NCBI RefSeq assembly: GCF_029873635.1
Contig: NC_080420.1
Span: 28,697,032 to 28,761,031 of the forward strand
Origin: Malania oleifera
Lineage: Eukaryota; Streptophyta; Magnoliopsida; Santalales; Ximeniaceae
Reading direction: 5' to 3'
Length of the DNA stretch: 64,000 bases
The position numbers were made by a program, and so were the translations under genes. Under the pieces are notes generated by a model. The model had not been told where the DNA came from. It made no database searches and saw only the letters and a list, made by a program, of their open reading frames with translations. This document shows positions 21,276 to 33,333 of this stretch, one piece after another. Each line of letters opens with the position of its first letter. Within the stretch, counting starts at the first letter, position 1.

Positions 21276-24200
21276 TCATGCGTCTATACGCTTGTCTTCC
21301 CCTGTTTGTGTGTGGACTCTGCTCCTCAGTTCCTCGAAAGCCTTCATGCTTTCTGCATCGAAGCCTCCTGCAAACTGGAAAAGAGTTGAAGCAAATTGAG
21401 TTACAACCATCAAGAACATCAATTTCCCATTTTCATAATTGTTACGAATTTTGTATCAGATGAGGTTTGACAAGCAGTCAAGACTTCTAGATGCAAAGAT
21501 TCAGCAACCGTTCAATTCCTTACCAGTCACAAGCCGCAAGATTAGTACCGCCAGCATTATCCCAAAAAGCTCCTCATACATTTAGAACATTTATGCTATA
21601 TGGATTCATGTTTCAAGATAAAAGAATCATAAGCGCAAATGTGATTATACCTGGTGAACTCGGAAAGCAAACCGCACTCCTTGCAGAACCAAAAATTCTC
21701 TGTTTGGCTCCTTCTCAGGTCCATTCAACACATCGAGTTCTGATGCGACGCGCTTCATGTACTTCTTTGCTAATTGTACAGATGAGAGCTTGATCTGCAG
21801 TGGCAACGATGTAATTTTGCCATTTTGTAGCATACAGATGAATATTTTTGACTCCAATGGAATGAAAGAATATGTTCTCTTTAAGCAAGGGAGTACTAAC
21901 AAGTGAAATAATATATCTATTAGATTTTTTAAGCAATGACCAAAGATGAAACTTGGTCATTATTCAATAGAAGTTTTACCGTGCAAATATTTTTTAAGCT
22001 TTTGAGTTTTAGAAGATACTTATAAGTGAATTGATTGATATAGGCTAAAAATATCTTTAGGTTTTCAAGAGTCAATTCAAGTTTATTATAGGATCATTTG
22101 TGATAAAGTTGGACGTTGGAGTAAAAGTGATGTTACAATATAATGTTACTTTTTAGATAGTATACAGTAGCTTGGAAAGTATATTATTCTCAAGATCAAT
22201 TTTACATAAAACTTTGACCATAGACTTTTGCAATAAGATGATTTTAGGCCTAAAATTAATTCCAACTTCACAAATGTGACTATTAATCAAATTGGTAAAG
22301 ACTAACTTAAAAATAATTTTAAAGCATAATTACTTTGGTTACTTCTATTAAAAACTATCCCAAACAAATACTTTATAGCGTAGTTAACAAAGTTATTATT
22401 TGCCATATAACTTGCCAAACCAAACGAACAGCAGTTTTTAAAAATTCTCTTAAAAGTAATATCTGCACAATACTTTGATTTGGTTGTCATGGAAATTTTA
22501 AGAGGATTTTAAATATATATATATATATATATGAAAACTTTGTTACACATATCAGCATTGTTCAACATGAGACATCATGAACTATTTTCCATGAAAAGCA
22601 AATCTAAATTTCTCTAAAGGAATATACTAAAAAAAAAGACAAAATTATAAGTAAAAACACTAGAATCATGAAAACTTGGACCAAAGAATATATATAAAAA
22701 AACATGTTTTTCATGTTTAATTGCAAATATTTATTTTCGTGTGTTTGATGTTAGTTATATAGCAAAAATGACTTCATTCGATGCTATTCAATATTTTAAA
22801 AGATGTCCTGCATCTAAATAAATCAAATGATTGAATAAGGTAAGAAAATATCTACAACTTTAAAATTATTTTTCACTACATAGTTCTTTTTTTAACTAGT
22901 TAAATATTGTTAATTAATTGATTATGTGTTTCAACATTATCTACTAAAGTTACCTTCCATGGTAAATATACATTCATACTTCCCACATATATTGTCATTG
23001 AGTTCAAATATTTCTCAATTCAAATTAGATCTGTATATATGCATGTGACTGTAAATTTTTTATTTGTGCATTCAGTATCTTAAAATAAAAATGTAATGGC
23101 GTCAATTGTCTATAAGATGACTGACTTCCAACCATTAATGTGCGTGGGAAAAATGACATAGTAACACAAAAAGAACCAACCCTGCGTTTAAATGTTTAAC
23201 CAGGAGAAAGTCGGTATAACTTAGTCGTGGAGCGTACCTTGCCGACAACTCCTGAATCTAATAACCAATCTACAGGAATTCCGAACTCCCTACATCGTGA
23301 AACAGCCATGTCCCGTGTGCGCAAGAGTGCATACACACTCTGTTCCACTCTGGAGGAGTAATAAGAATGTAGTTCATATCATGGGCAAGTCAAGTTAACA
23401 AGTAAATAACTGCTTCTCAGCAGTTCAGGAACTACAACTAAGGGAGAAGAAAACACCTACTTTTCAAGCAATGAGTACATTTTCTTCAAAGCAGCTTCAC
23501 ATGAGAGTTTCGGATCATCAGCAAAAGAGGTTACTCGCTTCTCCAATTTCACCAGGTCCTGATATTCAAAGGCTGCCTCCCTTAATGCATCTGCTTTTCC
23601 TTCTGGCCAATCAAAGTGCTTCAGAACTGCCCGCTCATCAACCTTAACATTACAAAAACAATGGCACTGATAGTTATAAAGATAGATGATGCTGAACCTG
23701 TATCAAGTCAAGCAGTTAAAAGAAATGCTCTCATAGCTTATTCGGTGATCACTGATCAAGTCATGGAGCTTCAGCCCCCAGTTCTAAATGGAAATTCTGG
23801 GCTAGCTTAGAGTTATCGTATGCCCATTACTTGCCAGAATCTTCCATATTTACCAGACAATTCCTCTTTTTTCTTTTTTTTTTTCTAGGCTATAATATAC
23901 ATCTATGATACTGTACAAATTAATGTTTTAAACCATGAGTATTCTTGATAGAAACAGCACATTCAAACAGATTATGACTTAAATGGCATACCAGGAATGA
24001 GAGTTCTTCATCTAGCCAGTTGACAAATGCCACCAGATCTTCTATGTTTGTAAAGGAGGCTGCTCGGACTTCAGTTGCCAGTGACTGGACAAAATCACCT
24101 TGCGTTTCAACATCAGCTTTCACCTGGACACACAATTCAATTCCTGTTGAGTAATGAATGCATATCATCCCTGGCCTATGGAAGAAGCTGGACATATTAC

Positions 24201-25643
24201 AACTTACAGCTAATAGGAATGATGATCTGTTCTCAATCTCCCCAATCATGTTGCTCTTAATATCTGCTGCATTAGTTTTTGATGAAATTAAGGAAGGTGC
24301 ATCTTTTTTCACCTCACGTTTCATTAGTGTCTGATAGAATTCAACTAGTTCAGGAGCCCTGTGAACCTTATCACCACTACCCATGCCTCTTGGCACACTT
24401 CCTGGCAGAGGAGGTGGGCGAGGTGGTCCACCAGGCGGAGGGGGTGGAGGCGGAGGACCTGGTGGAGGAGGAGGTTGAGACGTAGTATGTGGAACTCCAC
24501 TTGAAGGATTAAAATTCACATAGTTAGGAGCACCTCCAGATGATTTAGGAGGCGGCCGAGGCACTCTGGGAGGTCTCTTCTCAATTTCGCCAAGTTTCAT
24601 CTTGCTCACCGCTTGTGAATCAGTTACCTTACTGTCATTGGATTCGTTAACTGAATCACCGGAAACTACAACCTTCTCCCTAATCTGAGCAAGTTTTTGT
24701 GGCAAACTTGCAGATTTCTCTCTCTCAGCCTTTGCTCTCGATTCATAATTCAAATTCAAATTTGAGTTGTCCCCATACTTCTGCGCCCTTGCTTGCTCTG
24801 CCCTTTGCTTAATTTGCTTCTCCCTCTCCAGGGCCAACTTATGCCGGTCCTTGTATGCTGGATACTTTTCATCCAAAACTCCTTCAACCGATTTAGACAT
24901 CAGTTGGAATGATGCTGAAACATTATTCAAGGAGTCACTGGAAAAAGTTTGCGTTCTTAGGTGGGGGAGATTTGGAGTTTCAGGAGATTCAGAAGGCTGC
25001 TGCTCCATCATCCCATATGTGGTGATGGCTACACCATCGCTTGCATTTCGTAACATAAGGGCTTCCAAGGGACCCCTTGATCGATTGCTTATGCTAGTCC
25101 CACTTGGAGAACCCCCACTGATGGATCTGGCTGGTGATGAAAGAAAACTTGAATCATCTTTACTTTTGCCCCATTTCCTCAGCTTTTGGATTAAGCTAGG
25201 TTTTTTACTGACACTACTGTATCTACTGGTTGAACTATCCATAGAAGCATTGTCAAAATCCTCACTTCCAGGGGAGGATGGATGAGAGAAATTGCTTTCA
25301 ACATCAGTATCACCCAGACCACGTTCTGATCCTGCATATTCTAACATCAGCTGTTTAGCCTTCTCCTGTGATCTGGGGCTCAAATTTTTGTTTAGATCAC
25401 GAGCTGATATCTTTCCTGCAGGTGTCTGATAGTTCCGGAGTTCATATCTCAAGCATGCATTGACCCAACGAAGGTACACTAGCTCTTCAACTTCACTGAA
25501 CCTGTTCATCTGAAGTCCTTCCACTTGCTTTAAAAGGTCTTCATTTGCATGCCTTAAATTATTGACCTCCTCTCTGGCTTTGGCGACCATTTCACTCTGC
25601 ATCAACATGAAGCAGAGATTATAAAGAGTGAATTGCCTAGAAG

Positions 25644-25680
<37 letters not shown>

Positions 25681-27979
25681 GGCCAAGAACATCCATTTGC
25701 AGAAATTCAGGCATAGTTGTGTCATGAACAATAATCAAACGGATAATATGTTCTCCCTGTGACTCCCCCAGCTCGCCTAGTTAGTTACTATAACATCATG
25801 ATGGAGCTTTTTATCAGATGATGAAATACATTACTCCTAATTGGCGTGCTCCTTTTTCTCACAGGGACATACAATGTTGATAGAACAGTACGAACAGGTA
25901 CTGGATGACAATTGCAATGACTACCTGAGAATTCCTAGGCATCTTTTCACCAATTGAATAATTCAATTGAATCTGTGCATCAACATTTGACATCTCAGCA
26001 TTCTGCATTTGGATGTTTTAGGCTTTTAGCCACTATTTTGGTATCATGACCTTCAGCATTTTTAGCAAATACTTCCGTATTTTATCAAATTTTTAGCATA
26101 TGCTTCTGTATTTTATCAGTCAAGGAAGTTATCTGGCAAGATTATTACTACAGGACACAAGACATTGTTCTGGAACTGATTTTGGGCTTCAACCCTAATT
26201 AAGGAAAAAAGCCTTGACTTTTTAGTAAAACAGAATCCAACCTGGTCATTTATAGATGCCTGGATTATAAATGCATGCTTTTTCAGTAAATGCTGAAATT
26301 TGGGATCAAAGTAGATAGGCCAAATTGCAAAAAATTTCATGCATCTAAAAGATTTAAATAATCATATTTTTTTTAAAAAAATTGGTGTAATTATTGTACT
26401 TGACTTGCAACAGTTTAGAATGTAAAGTGCCCACATTAGAGGGGTGGGGGTGAAGAAAAACATGAACACACAGCAACCATATTAAGAAAAAAAAATTGCA
26501 GTGACCAAGATAGAACATCTAAAAAACTAAGCAACTGAGCCTTTAACTCCACGAAAAGTAAAATCTATCAGAGAACAACCCTATCTCTAACCTCTGTCAT
26601 ACTGGAGAGAGTTGTAACTCTAGCATCAGCAGTATCCAGTTTAACTGTCAACTCTCTCTTCTCATGCTGAAGCTCTTTGTTCCTCCTCTTAAGCTCCACA
26701 ACTTCAACTTCTAACTCCTTCAAAACTTTAAGCTTCTTCTCAACTTCAGCATCATTCTTGATGGCTTCCTCCTCCTTTCCCTGAAGACCTAAAACTTGTT
26801 GTTTGAGCAACAATAACTGGCCTTTAGTCTGGTTAGCTTCAAGCTGAATCTGCCTCTGTAGCTCCTTGATCTTATTCCTTGCCACCTCTAGCTCTTTCCT
26901 CGCTGAAACTCCTTGTGAGACCTCTTCTTGAAGCTTCTTCCTCTCAGCCTGCAAAGTGTTGATGGTAATATTGAGCATGTCAATCTCAATTGTCTTGATC
27001 CTGAGCTGCTTTTGTAGCTCAGCAATGTTTGATTCTTGCTCCTTCAAGCCATAATACTCTAGCAGTTCACCTTCAAGCTTGACTTCTCTTTCCTCCAATT
27101 CCTTGACCAGGATGCGCAATCGTTCCAGTTCACTTGCATTGTTTTCCATCTCAGTTTCATAAACCTTGTCTTTTTCTGCATCAGAATTGTTGCCCATGTC
27201 AAACTTGTCACTAGACAATGGGAAATTAATCTCTCCAGATAGAAGGTCTTCAAATTCAGGTAAGATATCTTCATCTTCAACATGAGCTTTCTTGCTCAAA
27301 GCTGGGTTTATAAACCCACTAATTAATTTAACTTCTTCTTTCTCCTCTTCCTCTTCCTCTTCTTTCTGCAATATATAAAGCATCTAGTAAATTTTCAAAA
27401 AGAAACAATAATTTAGGAAAAAATGGAAACAAATCATCAAGAGATTAAAACTGAAATCTGAAGGGCATTTCATAATTCATGAATTAGATTGTAGGACACT
27501 GATTGGAATGTGGAGTTTTGATTTAAGTTCACACAAAAACTTACATCCTGTTGTCCGACTTCATCCTTGGAGCACCTAACTTGCTCCTCATCTTTCCCTT
27601 CGCTCCAATTTTCAGTGCTTGCTTCTCCATTTGCTGATATCCAGGTTTGCCATAAAAATATGCAGGTTTAATGCAAGAGACCCTCAGTAAAAAGAAAAGT
27701 GAAATTTCATTCTACCATAAAATGATCATCCATTGGCCAAATTCTTATAATGAGAGTATTCATTACTCAATAATGATTATATTTATCAACCTTTTTTCTT
27801 GATTTTATTGTCATTTCTACTGGAAACAAATAATCAAATAATTGACAATAATAAATATGGAATGAAGTACCTGCAGGCTTGATTAAAGATGCCGATGACC
27901 TTGAGTTTTTGACATTAATCTGCTTAACTGCATAGGCTGCAATTGAAGCAGCAACCAGAAAGCCAAACCTGACTAGCAT
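21276..27979 (-). CDS. CHUP1: CHUP1: chloroplast unusual positioning protein, outer-envelope actin nucleator
   Basis: Exons in gene order are 27979-27871, 27633-27545, 27365-26592, 25596-24208, 24123-23992, 23642-23461, 23349-23238, 21794-21651 and 21374-21276. They join in frame to 1009 codons (Arabidopsis CHUP1: about 1004). The start at 27979 opens LVRFGFLVAASIAA, the hydrophobic N-terminus that targets the outer envelope; an in-frame ATG 12 codons upstream is less like the family. Then follow an acidic Glu run (about residues 67-75), ILPEFEDLLSGEI, a long coiled coil (about 105-360), and NRFSEVEELVYLRWVNACLR. Next are Ser-rich linkers, a polyproline tract (about 698-720) and VHRAPELVEFYQ. 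The conserved C-terminal domain has GDFVQSLATEVRA, WLDEELSFL, HFDWPEGKADALREAAFEYQ, KKYMKRV and GVRFAFRVHQ. Known role: it binds actin and profilin and nucleates cp-actin filaments for light-driven chloroplast movement. Intron 7 (21795-23237) is 1.4 kb of AT-rich DNA and intron 3 carries a GA microsatellite. Confidence 0.95.
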
Positions 27980-30168
27980 GAAGGTATTGCTGATACTCGG
28001 TTCTTGAACTTCCAATCATCTACGGACACAACCCAATTCCCAAACACCTTACCACGCATCTCACCTCAACCCCATAACTGATAATTCAAACCATCAGACT
28101 TCCCCAATCGCCATGAAAGTTCAAGGAGACCATCCTGACTCAGACCAGTGCAAAACCCAGTTTAGAAAAATTTGCTCTTATGCAGTTTCACTGACCGTGC
28201 CCAAAAGCAAGCCCAAACGCAAGCATGCCCGCGTCCTCAGCATTTGGCTTATCTGGTTTATAGACCCCTGGCACAGAAATTTAATAGCAGCACGGATTCT
28301 GATAAATACAGTTTCAGCATAACTCTCAAGTCTCAAGCCGAGAGCTACAGCCACCACGAGTAACCAGTGGCCATTCTATCTCCACAAGGGTTAGAATTTT
28401 CCTAAGTGTGTGGGTCTACTGGCCTCCTTCAGGGAAATTTACTGTTCCGAACAATCCAAGGAACGGAGTTGGGCAAAAGACTCCCCGCAACTGTAAATTT
28501 TGAAGAAAATGCACCCAGTTTATTATTGGTACTCGAAAGTCAAATCTATTACTGTTTAATGAGAAGGATGAACGATGATGAACCAAAGCAATGCCATGCA
28601 ATAAATATTTCTGTTGGCTGTCGTCCAGCAAATTGATGGCTATTCACTCAACATCCCCATTGACGGTGTTAACAAGAAATATATATTCGCCGCACAACAT
28701 AGTGACTCGAGCTTAATTAAATCACAACCCCCAATATCCAAGATACCAACCAATCCTGACTGTTGAATCTGTTTTCAACAGACTCCTTTTTGGTAGTAAA
28801 CTGTTACGAGACACATTGAAGGATGGCGCAGTTTTTTTTTTCTTTTCTTTTTCTTCTTTTGAAATCAATTTGTAGCCCGCCAGCCCGAGTTATATAAAAG
28901 GGCTAATTCATCTCCGGTACCCAATTCCTTTGCTTCCTTTGAAAATTAGAAATTGAAACCCCTAAATTAAAAATCTCAAACTCTAGTTCAATATTTGCCA
29001 TATTAAAATAAAATGAAAAATTGTATAAAAAACTTGTAAAATTATAAAAATCAATTCCATTCTTACATACCAAGCATTGCAGGGCCCTACTTATTTTTTC
29101 CATCGAGTGTTCAAGTCTGTAAAAAAGGTAAAATTTTGCCTCCCAATTCAAGACCCCACAGTATCTTGGCAAACCACTTGAATTATTGTGTTTTCAACTT
29201 TATTTTATTTTTTCTTAATTTGGCGGGTGTGCGCATAATAATACGTTCTATTTACAAAGGAAATTTTGTCTTGATTAGAGGCTTATAAACATGACTGGCA
29301 TGATCAATAAAGGGCTGAGAGGTGACAATATATTCAGAAGGTGGGTCTGCTTTACAAAATAGGTACACACAATGAGGCATGCTTTTCTTTTTGGGATGGC
29401 ACAACGGTGAAAAGGGTATACGATAATTTGATGGCTTCATTGGCTCGGGGCCTGTGGAAGAATGCAACCAAGTTTGTATGTGTCTATCATGTCACGTTTG
29501 TCTCTAGAGGCTTCTTGTGAAACAAGATTGGGGAAAGCTTAAGGTGCGACTGCCTACCCAAAAGGCCCTCTATTATTTGCATTGCATCATATCTTCTGCG
29601 AAGACTGGTGGATGCCTGAAGTCCAGCTAAAAGACAAACTACGATCCATTAAAAATCAGTGGTCTGTCAAAGGAATATGTTGGTGTAAACTCGTTCGGAA
29701 ATGATTTTTTCTTTTTCTTCTCTTTTCTATTTGGGAAAAAGAGATATCCTTTCTCTTGGTTGCAAATGCCAGGGGGGCCCAGTGACTCGGTAGCAGCCAA
29801 AGTGTTATCCAAAACGCCTGTGGTTTTTGGGGCTTCTGGTGTCTGGGCGTCTGGGCCTCAAACCATTCACGAATCAAGAGTATATAAATAATCAGATCCT
29901 AGGCAACACACATCCAATTAACTAAATAATCATACTTATTTTCAAATTAAAATTTATATTTTTTTTATTTCATTTTTTGTAAAATAATATTAAAAGTATA
30001 ATCTGATACGGTGAAGAATTTTCAAAGCCACATCAAAAACCAAAGACTAATGTGTAATGAACTTCAGCCATTTTCTGTCTAAGAGATGATTTTTTCTTTT
30101 GGTACTACATTTCATTGTTACTTTCAATCTAGGTATGGCTCCCTGCTTTCACTAATTGAATTGATTGA
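27980..30168. other. Upstream region of CHUP1 and intergenic DNA, no gene recognised
   Basis: This should contain the CHUP1 promoter and 5' UTR, possibly with a 5' UTR intron, because an AG acceptor-like TATCAG lies about 13 bases before the start codon. The short frames on both strands show no family features and differ in composition from the flanking exons. From 29880 the DNA becomes strongly AT-rich. A TATATAAAAG word at 28892-28901 on the plus strand has no reading frame behind it. Confidence 0.6.
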
Positions 30169-30333
30169 TGTTGAAATTTTGATTAAATGAATGACCTAAC
30201 TTGAAAATAGATATCTCCCTCTATTTATAATACAAATTAAATACATTCTAATGATTATAATACCCTTACTAACTCTCACTAATTAACATACTAACATTAT
30301 AATAATACTAAAAAAATAAAATAATCTTTAACA
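30169..30333 (-). repeat. 3' LTR of the antisense Copia
   Basis: In minus sense it starts TGTTAAAG after the purine tract of 30334-30345 and ends TTCAACA. It shares with 12445-12616 the phrases GTTAATTAGTGAGAGTTAGT, TATAAATAGAGG and GTTAGGTCATTCATTT, so both belong to one family. The two copies differ at many positions, so neither is recent. Confidence 0.75.
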
Positions 30334-31792
30334 CTCCCCTCATGCTGGAGTATAAAATTATATGCCCCCTAACTTGTTACAAATAAATTAACACAAGCAC
30401 CCTACCAAAGCTTTGATAAATAAATCAGCAAGTTGCATATCAGACTTCATGATAGAAATGAGTTTCTGCACAAGTTTTTCCCAAGCAAAATGACAATCAA
30501 TTTCAATGTATTTTGTTTGTTCATGAAAGATCGAGTTGAAGGCAATATGAAGAGCAGCTTTATTATCACACATCAACTTCAAATGCTAAGAAGGTGGAAA
30601 ACTCAATTTTTTTGACATGTTCTTCAACTAAACAAGTACACAAGTAGTGTGAGTCCTAACTCTATACTCTGATTCAACATTTGACCTGGCCACCATAATT
30701 TGTTTCTTACTCTTCCAAGAAACCAAATTACCACCAACCAAGATACAGTACCCAGTTGTGGATCTTTGGTCGGAAGGCGACTCAACCCAATCAACAACTG
30801 TATATTCTTGAATATAAGTGTGACATTCACCAAACCTCTCTTAAGTGCACCTTTAAGATATCTCAAGCTCTGAATTACTGTGTTCCCCTGACTTGTCCTT
30901 AAAGAATCCAAAATTCATTCACAACACTTGTTGCAAGAAATATGTTCAGCCGAATGACAATGAGAAAATTCAACTTTCTAACAAGTCTCCAATATCATCC
31001 AAAAGATTAGGCAACAAATCATTCATGTCTTGTACTAACTTATTGTTACGATCCATGGGTGTATCAGCCAATTTAGATCCCAATAATCTAGTTTCATCCA
31101 ATAGATCAAGAACATATTTCTTCTATGACAAAATAGTTCCATACACGATCTAAATACTTCTATACCCCAGAAGTATTTCAAAAATCCCAAATCTTTGGTT
31201 TGACTTGTAGAAACAGTTTGAGACTCTAAATATCTTTATCATCATCACCTGTAATAACAATATCATCCATATACACAACAAGGAGGATCCCACCTAATAC
31301 AGTATGACAATAAAACACAAAGTGATCCACTGCACACCGTCAAAGACCAAACTCAAGTACTATAGCATTGAATTGACCAAACCATACTCTAGGAGACTGT
31401 TTTAAATCATACTATGTCTTCTTAAGCAAACACACTAATCCTGACTCCCCCTAAGCAACAAACCCAAGTGGTTACTCCATATAGACCTCCTCCTCAAGAT
31501 CACTATACAAGAAGACAATCTACACATCTAATTGATGCAAAGGCCAGTGACAAGTGGTAGCCAAGCAGATGAATAGACATACTAAAGTGAGTTTGGCAAC
31601 CAAAGAAAAAGTGTCAAAATAATCCAAATCATATACCTGAATATACCCCTTAGCAATAAGACATGCCTTTAAATGAGCCACATAACTATCAAGGTTGACT
31701 TTCCACAGTGTACACCCAACAACAACCAACCATAGGCTTGTCAAGAGGACAAGATACCAAGTCCTAAGAACCATTGTCCTGTAAAGCATTCA
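30169..31792 (-). mobile_element. Truncated antisense Copia, same family as in GET3D intron 1
   Basis: In minus sense it runs from reverse transcriptase (KACLIAKGYIQVYDLDYFDT, about 31665-31610; WPLHQLD; EEEVYMEQPLGF) through QSPRVWFGQF and the catalytic box YMDDIVIT (about 31280-31255). RNase H remnants follow, then [14 protein letters not shown] (about 30515-30470) and DMQLADLF. It ends in a 165-bp LTR. Stops and frameshifts are many. The 5' part is missing: at 31793 it abuts a Gypsy LTR. Its uninterrupted [10 protein letters not shown] site shows the pre-insertion state of the MITE at 10554-11438. Confidence 0.8.
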
Positions 31793-33333
31793 TGTAGAGA
31801 CTCGAAAAATTATAGTATTTAAATAATACAAGAAGGGAGGAAAAGGAAATTCAAAAAGGAGAAATTGCAGGGTTTGTCGATGAACCCTCTGGTTTCGTTG
31901 ACGAACTCACTAATAAATTCGTCGCACGCCACGAGTCTTGTCGATGAGAAATTACCAAGAGGGCTGTTGCAGGGTCTGAAATTAGTCGACAATAAATAAG
32001 TGTTTGTCGACAAATTCTCTTCTTGGCCTCATCGACGAAGTGACGTGTCTCGTCGACGAAGCCTGGTATATAAATAGGCTCAAATCCGATTTCTGCGAGG
32101 AAATTTCATGTAAAATCTTTCTCTCTCTCCAAACTTCGGCTCCCTTACCTTATCTCTAGAAATTCAGCCTTGTTCTTCGCCGGTTCGACAATCGGAAGCC
32201 GCCACATCACTCCTGGAAAGATTCTCTGCACATCTGTTGGAGTGATTTGTTGGTTAGGCTAATTTGGGAACCAGCCCAAAATTTGGATAAGTTAGTTTAT
32301 TTCAGGTATTATTGGGTATTTGATATTTTTGGACTGAGGAGAATATATTAGGGAAGATAATACTGAAGTTTTGTTGGGCAAAATGTTAATTTCAAGCTGT
32401 TGTGCTGAGAATACTGTGGGTGTAAGATTGAGTATTTTGTGGGCCTCCCAGTAAGCCAGGTAAGGGGATAAATTAAGTCAAAAATTTTCATAAAATTATT
32501 TATTATATTATATAATTATGTTTGGGAAATACTATTATGAATAGGGATATGATTTAAACATATTTTATCAAAAAATATGGTTTTAGGAACATATTTTACA
32601 TTCAAAAGGTTACCCATTTCTATGTGGTATGAGTTTAAATTTCCATAAAATTATGTATATCAAAATAAAATATTTTTCCCAGATTAAGCATGATATGATA
32701 GTTTCCAAGGCAATTATGAAATAATATAGGAACCATGATTTTACATATTAAACAGTACAGAAAAATTATGTTCAGTATATTATGATATGCCCAAGTAGAT
32801 GCCGTGATTCATGTTATGTTATGCCGGCGCAAATGCCAAAATTCATTTTGGCGCAGATGCCATAATCATGTATAATAAGACAGAATTTATGAAATATTTA
32901 CATGACAGTTATTATTATGAAATACAAAATAGCTATGTTCAGTATATGAAATTTATTATATGATATCAGAACCCGAATGGCATGGTTTAGTTCAATTTTA
33001 GGAGCACGGTACCGTAGCTATATGTTCAAAATTATGATAGTGCTACCACACGACCAGTAGTGTGGGAGATGACAGTCGATGTGGCTTCAGTATAGAGTGG
33101 AGTTGTCCCCGTGGTAGTCCGGGACCAGGTGGGACAGACCCATCGTACTTATAGACTTATGATTGATCTAGCATGGTCGGCCAATCATTGCTAGGTCTCA
33201 CCTTCGAGCTGCATAACCTAGTCATGTGGGGGTAAGACATAACATCAACTAACTATCTATTTTGGGTGTTATTTCAGTATTGTACAGTTATATAAGATGA
33301 TTTTCATGTCTAGAAATCTAGTATGCTTTATAT
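31793..33333 (+). repeat. Gypsy (chromovirus-type) LTR, truncated at its 3' end
   Basis: It starts TGTAGAGACTCG, one variant of the TGTAACGACTCG start seen at 37033. U3 carries palindromes of the TCGTCGACGA type (about 31873-32060), then TATATAAATAG at 32067-32077. CT-rich leader sequence and a long AT-rich stretch follow. At 33334 another LTR start begins, with no ACA end or primer site before it, so the U5 end is lost. It is either a truncated 5' LTR of the element to the right or a separate solo LTR. Confidence 0.65.
31870..32065 (+). repeat. TCGTCGACGA-type palindrome array in Gypsy LTR U3
   Basis: Sites such as TTTGTCGATGAA, TTCGTTGACGAA, TAGTCGACAA, TTTGTCGACAAA, CATCGACGAA and CTCGTCGACGAA occur over about 190 bp, directly before the TATA box at 32067. 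Confidence 0.75.

Noticed and set aside
24767-25285. 172-residue plus-strand frame
   Set aside because: It is antisense to CHUP1 exon 4, with no family resemblance.
25597-25731. N-terminal extension of the 603-residue frame in CHUP1
   Set aside because: It is intron 3 sequence with a GA microsatellite (read as SLSLSL). The exon starts after CAG at 25596.
28892-28901. TATATAAAAG as promoter of a plus-strand gene
   Set aside because: No reading frame or exon-like sequence follows on the plus strand for more than 1 kb.
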